This document shows, piece by piece, positions 44,545 to 51,382 of a DNA stretch of 64,000 bases. The stretch comes from JBBRVW01 sp038246545. Its GTDB lineage: Bacteria; Actinomycetota; Actinomycetes; JACCUZ01. A model generated the notes under the pieces. The model did no database searches. It was not told where the DNA came from and worked only from the letters and a program-made list of their open reading frames with translations. The translations under genes were made by a program, and so were the position numbers. The DNA lies in NCBI GenBank assembly GCA_038246545.1, contig JBBRVW010000024.1, forward strand, positions 1 through 64,000, read 5' to 3'. Position 1 is the first letter of the stretch, and each line of letters starts with the position of its first letter.

Positions 44545-45627
44545 GGCGGCCGCGTCCATCCGGCGCTCGGCCAGCCGGTCGGCCGCCGTGGCCGGCGAGA
44601 TCCCCTCGTCGGTGGCGGTCGCCAGCACCCGGGCGGTGGTCGCGAAGATCTCCCCGGCCTTGGCCCGGGCCCGCTCGAAGGAGAAGCCGTGCAGCTCGTC
44701 GGCGACCTGGATCACGCCGCCGGCGTTCACGCAGTAGTCCGGGGCGTAGAGGATGCCGCGCCCGGCCAGCAGCGCCTCCACCCCCGGGTGCGCCAGCTGG
44801 TTGTTGGCCCCGCCGCAGACCAGACGGGCGGACAGCGTCGCCACCACCTCGTCGGTCAGGGCGTGCCCCAGGGCGCACGGCGAGTAGACGTCGAGGTCCG
44901 CGGCGACCAGCTCGTCGGTGTCGTCGACGACCTGCACCGACGGCTGCGCGGCGGAGACCGCGGCCACCGCCGCCTCGGACACGTCGGTGACCACCACGGT
45001 CGCGCCGTCCTCGACGAGGCGCGCCGCGAGGTGCCTGCCGACCTTGCCCACTCCGGCGATGCCGACGGTGCGGCCCGCGAGGGTCGGCGTGCCCCAGAGG
45101 TGCTCCGCCCCGGCGCGCATCCCCTGGAACACGCCGAACGCCGTGAGCACCGACGAGTCCCCGGCGCCGCCTTTCTCGGGGGACCGCCCGGTCGCGAACC
45201 GGGTCGCGCGCGCGACGACGTCCATGTCCGCGACGTAGGTACCGACGTCGCAGGCGGTGACGTACCGCCCGCCGAGCCCGTCGAGGAAGCGCCCGTAGGC
45301 GAGCAGCAGCGCCTCGGACTTGTCGGTGGCCGGGTCACCGACGATGACGGCCTTGCCACCGCCGTGGTCGAGGCCGGCCAGTGCGTTCTTGTAGGCCATC
45401 GCCCGCGACAGCTCGAGGACGTCGGTCAGGGCGGCCGCCTCGTCGGCGTAGGGGTAGAACCGGGTGCCGCCCAGTGCCGGCCCGAGCGCCGTCGAGTAGA
45501 TGCCGACGATCACCCGCAGCCCGGTCGCGTCGTCGGCGCCGAACACCACCTGCTCGTGAGCGTGCCGCGCGCCCGGGTGGGGGCCGAAGACGGGACCGGT
45601 GACGGGACGGGCGACGGGCTGCGGCAC
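44533..45627 (-). CDS. vdh: Glu/Leu/Phe/Val dehydrogenase (valine dehydrogenase-like)
   Basis: The 364-residue enzyme oxidatively deaminates a branched-chain amino acid with NAD. Substrate and catalytic lysines are in AMAYKNALAGLDHGGGKAVI (Lys80 and Lys92), and VGIAGVGKVGRHLAARLVEDGATVVVTDV is the NAD-binding fold. CGGANNQLAHPGV and CVNAGGVIQVADE follow. Valine preference is inferred from synteny with Streptomyces, where vdh lies beside bldC; leucine is also possible. The GTG start lies six bases after TAGGGT, within a perfect divergent palindrome shared with the next gene. Confidence 0.9.
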   Translation of the reverse strand: MPQPVARPVTGPVFGPHPGARHAHEQVVFGADDATGLRVIVGIYSTALGPALGGTRFYPYADEAAALTDVLELSRAMAYKNALAGLDHGGGKAVIVGDPATDKSEALLLAYGRFLDGLGGRYVTACDVGTYVADMDVVARATRFATGRSPEKGGAGDSSVLTAFGVFQGMRAGAEHLWGTPTLAGRTVGIAGVGKVGRHLAARLVEDGATVVVTDVSEAAVAAVSAAQPSVQVVDDTDELVAADLDVYSPCALGHALTDEVVATLSARLVCGGANNQLAHPGVEALLAGRGILYAPDYCVNAGGVIQVADELHGFSFERARAKAGEIFATTARVLATATDEGISPATAADRLAERRMDAAARPA

Positions 45628-45633
45628 CGGGTC

Positions 45634-45652
45634 ACCCTACGAGCCGTAGGGT
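45634..45652. promoter_or_regulatory. Back-to-back divergent -10 boxes forming a palindrome
   Basis: ACCCTAC-GAGCC-GTAGGGT is a perfect 7-base-arm inverted repeat. Read rightward, TAGGGT lies six bases before the GTG at 45659; read leftward, TAGGGT lies six bases before the GTG at 45627. Both genes would be leaderless, and polymerase binding at one site would exclude the other. The dyad could also be a repressor site. Confidence 0.6.
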
Positions 45653-45658
45653 CGGGGC

Positions 45659-46549
45659 GTGCCGCGACGTCAGGGCTCCGGGGGCTCCCAGGGCAAGGTC
45701 CCGCATCCGTACGCCGCCTACCTCCGGGTCTACGAGCCGCTGACCGCGTTCGCCGGCGCCGAGCGCACCGGGTGGGAGGAGTACGCCCGCGACGGCGCGC
45801 GGGCGGTTGCCCGCGCGGACCGGCTGGTCGCCGAGCACCGCACCTCGCTGGCCGGCGTGATCTCGGTGCCCCCGCGGCCGGTGCCCACCGACGAGGCGCG
45901 GGACGCGTTCGTCCTCGAGGTCGAGGGGCTGCTGCACGTCTGCCCGGTCCAGACCCGGCTACGGTCATGGGTGGCGCTCGGCCAGTTCCGCGACGGGCTG
46001 CCCGACCCGGTCCTGCACGCCTTCGTGCCGCCGGCGTCGCTGGCCCGTGCCGATGCCGACCACCAGGCCTGGGGCGAGGCCGAGGTCGGCTCCGCACTGC
46101 GCATCCTCACCGCGACCTGGTCGGTGCCGCTCCCGTGGTTCGTCCCGTTCGCCCCGGCCGACCGGGTTCTCGCCGAGGAAGGCGACGGCGCCGGCCCCGC
46201 CGGTGTACCCACCGTCGTGCACCGCACGCGGATGTCGGCCGCCCGCCGCCGCGTCGCCCGGGCGCTGCGCACCCTCACCCTGCACCTCGGCGACCTCGAC
46301 GTCGTCGAGGAGGTGGAGGAGCTCGGCCGGTGGCTGGAGGAGTTCCACGCGCGGTCCTGGCTGGAGCTGGACTACGCCGGCCTGGCCCGGCTGCTCGGGC
46401 CCGACGGCGTCGCCTCGGACACCTCGGTCGCCGACGTGGCCGCCTCGGTGGCGGCGCTCGCCGCCGGCGACGAGGAGGGCGCGAGGCTCACCTACCGGTC
46501 GGTGGCGGACCGGTGGGCGGCCGTGGCGGTCTTCGAGCACGCGAACTGA
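45659..46549 (+). CDS. Conserved hypothetical protein between vdh and bldC
   Basis: I do not recognise a domain in this 296-residue protein. It is soluble, rich in Ala, Arg and Trp, with segments YAAYLRVYEPLTAFAGAERTGWEEYARDG, VEGLLHVCPVQTRLRSWVALGQFRDGLPD and ARRRVARALRTLTLHLGDLDVVEEVEELGRWLEEFH. A protein of similar size occupies the same slot between vdh and bldC in streptomycetes, so it is probably a conserved actinobacterial family. The GTG start is set by TAGGGT six bases upstream. No signal peptide is present. Confidence 0.8.
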   Translation: MPRRQGSGGSQGKVPHPYAAYLRVYEPLTAFAGAERTGWEEYARDGARAVARADRLVAEHRTSLAGVISVPPRPVPTDEARDAFVLEVEGLLHVCPVQTRLRSWVALGQFRDGLPDPVLHAFVPPASLARADADHQAWGEAEVGSALRILTATWSVPLPWFVPFAPADRVLAEEGDGAGPAGVPTVVHRTRMSAARRRVARALRTLTLHLGDLDVVEEVEELGRWLEEFHARSWLELDYAGLARLLGPDGVASDTSVADVAASVAALAAGDEEGARLTYRSVADRWAAVAVFEHAN

Positions 46550-46684
46550 GCCCACCGTCGTCGGTCACGCACCGTGAGCGCGCGAGTACCGATGGCCCGG
46601 CTGCAGGCGGGGAGCGACGCCGCGATCGTCACGCTGAGCCACCCGGACGGGGACCCGGCCTAGTCCCGCGTGGCTATGCCGGGT

Positions 46685-46757
46685 ATGGCCCGTTCGGGCC
46701 ATTTCGGACATCCCGCCCATCGGGCACCATTGGTGGAGAGATCCGAGGACTCTCGGA
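46685..46757 (+). other. Two hairpins in the bldC leader
   Basis: ATGGCCC-GTTC-GGGCCAT (46685-46702) and TCCGAG-GACT-CTCGGA (46742-46757) are both perfect stems with four-base loops. They lie in the 240-base gap upstream of bldC, the second about 33 bases before the start codon. They could affect message stability or translation. The ribosome-binding site GAAGGAAA is outside both. Confidence 0.45.
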
Positions 46758-46789
46758 CCTTACCCATCGAGGCTGAAGGAAACGGCCCC

Positions 46790-46996
46790 ATGACGACGCG
46801 AATGCCCGACGCTGAGCCCCTGTTGACCCCTGCCGAGGTCGCCACCATGTTCCGCGTGGACCCGAAGACGGTGACGCGCTGGGCCAAGGCCGGCAAGCTC
46901 ACCTCGATCCGCACCCTCGGCGGCCATCGCCGCTACCGCGAGTCCGAGGTGCGCGCCCTGCTGGCGGGCATCCCGACCCAGCGCTCCGAGGGCTGA
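46790..46996 (+). CDS. bldC: BldC-type MerR-like helix-turn-helix developmental regulator
   Basis: The 68-residue DNA-binding protein is a single winged helix-turn-helix: LLTPAEVATMFRVDPKTVTRWAKAGKLTSIRTLGGHRRYRESEVRALL. It matches BldC in length and sequence pattern. In Streptomyces, BldC binds tandem direct repeats and times differentiation, and it is present in many actinomycetes. ATG 46790 has GAAGGAAA upstream. A strong terminator-like hairpin follows. Whether this organism differentiates cannot be told. Confidence 0.93.
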   Translation: MTTRMPDAEPLLTPAEVATMFRVDPKTVTRWAKAGKLTSIRTLGGHRRYRESEVRALLAGIPTQRSEG

Positions 46997-47017
46997 CCGC
47001 CCGCACCGAGATCTCCC

Positions 47018-47055
47018 AGCGCCGCGCTGCCCGTCACCTCGGGCGGCGCGGCGCT
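47018..47055 (+). terminator. Terminator hairpin after bldC
   Basis: Arms AGCGCCGCGCTGCCCG (47018-47033) and CGGGCGGCGCGGCGCT (47040-47055) pair at 15 of 16 positions around a TCACCT loop, 21 bases after the bldC stop. It is GC-rich without a clear T-run (only GTCGTCC after it). This is the expected form of an actinobacterial terminator. Confidence 0.7.
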
Positions 47056-47110
47056 GTCGTCCCCTCCGCCCGGTCGTGGCGCGGGGCCGACGCTCGACGC
47101 GGCCGCGCGC

Positions 47111-47401
47111 CACCCCTGGCGCGTCATCGGCACTGGGCAGCGGCCGCCGCCGTCCTCCCCGGCCGGCACGTCGGCGGCAGCCGCAACGACGACGACGTCC
47201 CCGGCACCAGCAGCCGGCGCGATCACGATGATCGGCATCGCGCTGGCGATCGCGGTGGACGCCACCTTCGTGCGGCTGGTCCTGGTACCGGCGACGATGA
47301 CGCTGCTCGGCGCTCGCGACGGGTACCTCCCCGCGCGGCTGGACAGCGTCCCGCCTGAGGTCGACGCCCACGGCGCCGCGCCCGGCCCGGCCGGCGTCTG
47401 A
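47111..47401 (+). pseudogene. Remnant of an MMPL-family transporter (C-terminal end)
   Basis: The frame ending at the TGA 47399-47401 encodes AITMIGIALAIAVDATFVRLV and LVPATMTLLGARDGYLPARLD, which is the last membrane helix and tail of MMPL/RND-type exporters. Upstream in the same frame is ARHPWRVIGTG, similar to the start of such proteins, joined by a low-complexity stretch (AAAATTTTSPAPAAG). All the intervening 600 or more residues are missing, and there is no start signal. It looks like a deletion remnant. The 463-base gap 46997-47459 holds only this and the bldC terminator. Confidence 0.6.
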
Positions 47402-47459
47402 CCCGGGTGGCCACCCCTGTCCGGGCCCTCACCCGGCCCGGACGGCGGGTACGCCGGTG

Positions 47460-48116
47460 TCAGCCGGCAGCGCCCGCGCGGCGGGCGCTGAGCAGCACGG
47501 CGGCGAGCACCGCGAAGGCACCGGCCGAGACCCGGTCGACGACCTTCATCCGCACGGCCGGCAGCACCCGGCGCAGCGAACCGCCGGCCAGCGCCCAGCA
47601 CGAGTCGAGGCAGGCGGCCAGCACGATGAACAGCAGCCCGAACACCAGCAGCTGAGCCCACGCCGGCCCGCCGCCGTCAGTGACGAACTGCGGGAGGAAG
47701 GCCAGGTAGAACACGGCCGTCTTGGGGTTGAGGGCACCGACCAGCAGGCCGCGTACGAACGACGCCCCCGGTCGCGTCTCCGGCGCCCCCGCCGGGCGCA
47801 GCTCGGCCAGGCTGGTGCTGTCCTCGCGTCGTGCGCTGCGCCACGACTGCACGGCGAGCCAGACCAGCCAGGCCGCGCCGAGCACCTTGACCGCGGTGAA
47901 CGCCTCGGCGCTCGCGGCCACGACCGCCGAGAGACCGACGACGGCGCCCAGCACGTGCACGAGGTAACCGGTCTCGACGCCGGCGGTCGCGGCCAGCCCG
48001 GACCGGCGGCCGGCGCGCAGCGTGGTGGCGAGGACGAACGCGACCGAGGGGCCGGGGAACAGGATGAGCGGAAGGCTGGCGGCGGCGAACAGCAGCACCG
48101 AGCGAGTGGTCACCAT
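47460..48116 (-). CDS. LysE-family amino-acid exporter
   Basis: The 218-residue membrane protein has about six helices. LLFAAASLPLILFPGPSVAFVLATTLRAGRRSGLAATAGVETGYLVH is the typical LysE/RhtB start, and RGLLVGALNPKTAVFYLAFLPQFV is the conserved central motif. It would export an amino acid or homoserine lactone-like solute. GGAGAGGA lies about eight bases before the ATG. The substrate cannot be assigned. It is convergent with the MMPL remnant. Confidence 0.88.
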   Translation of the reverse strand: MVTTRSVLLFAAASLPLILFPGPSVAFVLATTLRAGRRSGLAATAGVETGYLVHVLGAVVGLSAVVAASAEAFTAVKVLGAAWLVWLAVQSWRSARREDSTSLAELRPAGAPETRPGASFVRGLLVGALNPKTAVFYLAFLPQFVTDGGGPAWAQLLVFGLLFIVLAACLDSCWALAGGSLRRVLPAVRMKVVDRVSAGAFAVLAAVLLSARRAGAAG

Positions 48117-48330
48117 GGGCCGTCCTCTCCGCCGTGTCTCCTCGCGGACGGTACTCGCGGGCTCGCGGCTGACGCACCCGACTTCGGGCCGCCAGCGTCG
48201 CCCCGAGGGTCGTCACCGGATCGTCACGGGACCGCAACGCGGCCCTGTGCATGCCCGCCGGGCCGTCGGGCAGCCGTACCCGGAGGCCGTCGGACGACGC
48301 CGGCCCCCCGGGGCTGCCGACGAGGAGGTC

Positions 48331-48837
48331 ATGCAGGTGCCGCGCACGTGGAGAGCCGCCGCCGGACTGGTGGCCAGCCTGGTGCTGCTGGGAGCCGCGG
48401 TCGTCGCGACCACGGCGTACCTGTCCGCCGACCGCTCGTACAGCGCCGACCACCCGAGGGCAGGCGGCATCGAGCTGACCGCCGGGCACCTGGTCGCGCC
48501 GGACGGTGACTGGGTCCGCCGCAGCACCCGCACCCGGCTTGTCGTCTGGCTGCACAACGAGAGCGGGTACGACCACGTGCTCACCTCGGTGACCAGCCCG
48601 TACGCCAGCGGGGTCGCCGTGAGCGGGACCGCGCTGCCGGTCCGGCTGCCGTCGCAGCGGTGGCTCTCGTTCGGGGCCACCGGGCGGGGGCTCGCGCTGC
48701 ATGGGCTGAACCGGCCGGTGCACCCTGGCGACCTGGTCCCGGTGACCTTCCACTTCGCCGACGTCACGCTGTCGGCGCGGCTGCCGGTGGTCGGCGTCGA
48801 CTCCGCCAGCCCGGCGCCGGTCGCGCCGGCCAGCTGA
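48331..48837 (+). CDS. Secreted PCuAC-like domain protein lacking methionine ligands
   Basis: The 168-residue protein has one N-terminal hydrophobic segment (AAGLVASLVLLGAAVVATTAYL) that may be a signal anchor. The remaining strands YDHVLTSVTSPYASGVAVSG, LPSQRWLSFGATGRGLALHGLNRPVHPGDLVPVTFHFADVTL follow the fold of PCuAC/LpqE copper chaperones (compare LMLMGLKRPL-GD-VPLTLTF). Apart from the start it has no methionine, so the HxnM copper site is absent. Function is unknown. GAGGAGG lies three bases before ATG 48331. Confidence 0.62.
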   Translation: MQVPRTWRAAAGLVASLVLLGAAVVATTAYLSADRSYSADHPRAGGIELTAGHLVAPDGDWVRRSTRTRLVVWLHNESGYDHVLTSVTSPYASGVAVSGTALPVRLPSQRWLSFGATGRGLALHGLNRPVHPGDLVPVTFHFADVTLSARLPVVGVDSASPAPVAPAS

Positions 48838-48967
48838 CCGCGCACCCTCCGCGCAGCTGTCAGCCCCTGGACGCCGTAGAGGCCGGCCAGGGGCTGACAA
48901 CGTGTCGGGGTTGGCGCCGGGCCGCTGTCCCGGGCACAGTGGCGGCAACCCCGACGACGGAGGTCCT

Positions 48968-49483
48968 GTGCCGCCCACCGAGGACGAGCTGGTCGAGCTG
49001 AAGCAGCGCCGCGCGCGGTTGCGCGCGGCCCACCTGCGGCCGGTCGCCGAGCGGGCGCCGAGCACCGCACGCGGCATCCACCACGCCGCGCTGATCTGCT
49101 CCGACGTCGAGCAGACCATCCGGTTCTACCAGGACCTGCTCGGCTTCCCGCTCGTCGAGCTGACCGAGAACCGCGACTACCCCGGTTCCTCGCACTTCTT
49201 CTTCGACGTCGGCAACAAGACGCTGCTGGGCTTCTTCGACTTCCCCGGCCTGGGCCTCGGCCAGGTCGTCGAGGCGATCGGCGGCGTCCAGCACATCGCC
49301 ATCTCGGCCTCGCGCGAGAAGTGGGAGGAGGTGCAACACCGGCTCGACGACGCCGGGGTGCCGTACGCCGGGCCGGACCTCGGCATCCCGGAGTCGATGT
49401 ACGTCAAGGACCCGGACGGCATCCAGGTCGAGCTGCTCAGCGACCCGCTGATGTACTTCGCCGGCCAGCAGCTCGACGAGTAG
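48968..49483 (+). CDS. VOC-family dioxygenase/glyoxalase-like protein
   Basis: The 171-residue protein begins with a helix (PTEDELVELKQRRARLRAAHLRPV) and then a VOC domain: GIHHAALICSDVEQTIRFYQDLLGFPLVEL, GGVQHIAISASREKWEEVQHRLDDAGV and SMYVKDPDGIQVELLSDP. His near residue 38, His near 106 and Glu near 157 could coordinate a metal. It is similar to lactoylglutathione lyase-like actinobacterial proteins. GGAGGT lies five bases before GTG 48968. The substrate is unknown. Confidence 0.82.
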   Translation: MPPTEDELVELKQRRARLRAAHLRPVAERAPSTARGIHHAALICSDVEQTIRFYQDLLGFPLVELTENRDYPGSSHFFFDVGNKTLLGFFDFPGLGLGQVVEAIGGVQHIAISASREKWEEVQHRLDDAGVPYAGPDLGIPESMYVKDPDGIQVELLSDPLMYFAGQQLDE

Positions 49484-49521
49484 CTGCGCGGGGGTTGCGC
49501 GCGGAGGTGCGCGGGCACGCG

Positions 49522-49959
49522 TCAGGCGTTGGGGTCCGGACCCGGGTTCTCGCCGGCGACCACGCCCGCCAGCCGGTGCAGGTAGAGCTGCCAGCCCTGC
49601 CCGTGGTGGGCCCGCTCGGTCTCGTCCGGCAGGTCGTGGTGGCGCAGGACGACCCGCGTGCCACCGTCCTCCGGCTCGAGCGTGACGACCACGCGGCTGC
49701 TGCCGGGCGGCACGGCCGCGTTGACCGTCCAGCCCCAGGTGAAGACCAGTCGACGTGGTGGATCGATCTCGACGAAAGCGCCGGCGGTCTCGACGCCGTC
49801 GCGCATGTGGATCCGGTAGGTCCCGCCGGGCGTGGGGTCGAGGTCCGCCGTCGTCCCCATCCACTGCACGTAGCGGAGCGGGTCGGTGAAGTAGGGGAAC
49901 ACGGTCGCGGGCTCGGCGGCGATGTGGATGCTGACCTCGAGCACGTCGGTGTCGGTCAC
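49522..49959 (-). CDS. SRPBCC (AHSA1-type) domain protein
   Basis: This 145-residue protein is one START/Bet v1-like domain of the activator-of-Hsp90 type: VLEVSIHIAAEPATVFPYFTDPLRYVQWMG, GGTYRIHMRDGVETAGAFVEIDPPRRLVFTWGW and LHRLAGVVAGENPG. Its GTG start overlaps the ArsR-family gene by four bases, the usual ArsR-AHSA1 pairing. It probably binds a hydrophobic ligand. An enzyme or resistance role is unproven. Confidence 0.87.
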   Translation of the reverse strand: MTDTDVLEVSIHIAAEPATVFPYFTDPLRYVQWMGTTADLDPTPGGTYRIHMRDGVETAGAFVEIDPPRRLVFTWGWTVNAAVPPGSSRVVVTLEPEDGGTRVVLRHHDLPDETERAHHGQGWQLYLHRLAGVVAGENPGPDPNA

Positions 49960-50267
49960 GTGGCGTCCTTGTCTCGTTGCTCGGCCTCGGCCAGGTCCTT
50001 GAGCCGCCCCAGTCCGGCCTGCCAATGCGCCTCGACCACCGCTCGCAGCGGTCCCAGGGCCTCGTGGTCGGCACGGTAGTAGCGGGTGTTGCCGTCGCGG
50101 CGCTCGGCGAGGAAGCCGGCGGCCCGCAGCTTCGTGAGGTGCTGGCTGACGGCCGACCAGCTCACGTCGAAGTGCGCCGCGATCTCGCCGGCCGACAGCT
50201 CGCGGTCCCAGACCAGCTCGAGGATCCGCAGTCGACGGGGAGCGGCGACCACCTGCAGCGGCTCCAC
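49956..50267 (-). CDS. ArsR-family transcriptional repressor
   Basis: The 103-residue winged-helix protein (PLQVVAAPRRLRILELVWDRELSAGEIAAHFDVSWSAVSQHLTKLRAAGFLAERRDGNTRYYRA) lacks the cysteines of metal-sensing ArsR proteins, so the signal is probably organic. The start is set at GTG 50267 because GGGAGGAGG lies nine bases upstream. Longer frames to 50291 or 50369 have no such site. The AT-rich inverted repeat at 50355-50382 is its likely operator, shared with the divergent SRPBCC pair. Confidence 0.87.
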   Translation of the reverse strand: MEPLQVVAAPRRLRILELVWDRELSAGEIAAHFDVSWSAVSQHLTKLRAAGFLAERRDGNTRYYRADHEALGPLRAVVEAHWQAGLGRLKDLAEAEQRDKDAT

Positions 50268-50354
50268 CTCGGCGCACCTCCTCCCGGCCATCCTGCAGTG
50301 CCGCCGCGCCGCACGCGCCGGATCGGCTCGCCGGCACCGACGGCTTGACCGACG

Positions 50355-50382
50355 ATCTATTTTAGGCAAAACTTAAATAGAT
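50355..50382. promoter_or_regulatory. AT-rich operator-like inverted repeat between ArsR and SRPBCC operons
   Basis: ATCTATTTTAG (50355-50365) and CTTAAATAGAT (50372-50382) are complementary at ten of eleven positions, with a GCAAAA spacer. It is one of the few AT-rich stretches in the window and lies between divergent transcription units. This is the expected size and form of an ArsR-family operator. It would place the repressor over both promoters. Confidence 0.7.
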
Positions 50383-50423
50383 GTCCAGCCGGACACGGCA
50401 CGCCCACTCCCCTGGAGGTCACC

Positions 50424-50864
50424 ATGACCGGACGCACCACCCTCGCCGTCGACATCGACGCCGACGCCGCGCGGATCTTCGAGATCCTGTCCACCACCGC
50501 CGGCCAGCAGGGCTTCTGGACCGCGGACTGCGAGGTCGGCACCGACAAGGCGCGCTTCGGCTTCGAGCAGGCTCCGGTCGACCTGGAGGTCGCCGTCAGC
50601 ACCGAGCCGGACCGGCTGGTCCGGATGACCGTCACCTCCGGGTTCCCGTTCTGGGACGGCTCGACCTGGGAGTGGGATCTGGGCGCCGCGACCCGCGCGG
50701 AGTCCGGCACCGGCGTCCTGTTCCGGCACTACGGCTCCGGCGAGGGCTACCCCGAGGCCGACCTCGGGCACACCGCGCAGACCTGGGCGCTGATCCTCCA
50801 GCGGCTCGGGCAGTACGCCGAGTCCGGAACGCCGCAGCCGTTCTTCCCGGCCGCCGGGGCGTGA
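50424..50864 (+). CDS. SRPBCC-family protein
   Basis: The 146-residue protein is a Bet v1-like/AHSA1-type domain: TTLAVDIDADAARIFEILSTTAGQQGFWTADCEVG, LVRMTVTSGFPFWDGSTWEWDLG and TWALILQRLGQYAESGTPQPFF. It would bind a hydrophobic ligand. GGAGGT is five bases upstream of the ATG. It overlaps the next SRPBCC gene by four bases. The likely shared ArsR operator makes it part of one regulon. Confidence 0.85.
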   Translation: MTGRTTLAVDIDADAARIFEILSTTAGQQGFWTADCEVGTDKARFGFEQAPVDLEVAVSTEPDRLVRMTVTSGFPFWDGSTWEWDLGAATRAESGTGVLFRHYGSGEGYPEADLGHTAQTWALILQRLGQYAESGTPQPFFPAAGA

Positions 50865-51316
50865 GCGTCGACGTCCGCCCGAGCGTCCTCGTGACGGCGC
50901 CGCGCGCCGACGTGGCGGCGTTCATGTTCGACCCGGCGAACGACCTGCGCTGGACCGGCGGGATCACGTCGAGCCGGCCGGACCGGCCGGGGCCGCTGCG
51001 CGAGGGGGCGACCGTCGTCCGCACCGCGCGGTTCATCGGTCGCACCTTCGACTACGGCTACACCGTCACCGCTCACGAGCCCGACCTGCTGGTGCAGATG
51101 ACCGTGGAGAAGCCCTTCCCGATGGTCGTCCGGTACGAGCTCGCCGACGCCCCGGGCGGCACGTCGGTGGCGATCCACGCGGTCGGGTCGCCGGCGCGGT
51201 TCTTCGCGTGGGCGATGCCACTCATGGCGCGGCAGGTACGGCGGAGCATCGCGGCCGACCTGGAGCGGCTGCGGGACTCCCTCGAGGCTGACGGGCGACC
51301 CGCGCGGCCCTCGTAG
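50861..51316 (+). CDS. SRPBCC-family (polyketide cyclase-like) protein
   Basis: The 151-residue protein is another START-like domain (VRPSVLVTAPRADVAAFMFDPANDLRWTGGITSSRP, RFIGRTFDYGYTVTAHEPDLLVQMTVEKPFPMVVRYELAD) with a C-terminal helix of basic residues. It resembles the polyketide-cyclase/dehydrase branch. GTG start in a GTGA overlap with the preceding gene. The pair are sisters rather than recent duplicates, since identity looks low. Confidence 0.83.
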   Translation: MSVDVRPSVLVTAPRADVAAFMFDPANDLRWTGGITSSRPDRPGPLREGATVVRTARFIGRTFDYGYTVTAHEPDLLVQMTVEKPFPMVVRYELADAPGGTSVAIHAVGSPARFFAWAMPLMARQVRRSIAADLERLRDSLEADGRPARPS

Positions 51317-51382
51317 GCTGTCCGGCGGGCGTGGTGGTACGAGGGCGGGCCCGCGGAGCCGAGAAGCGAGGAGTACCTCCAG

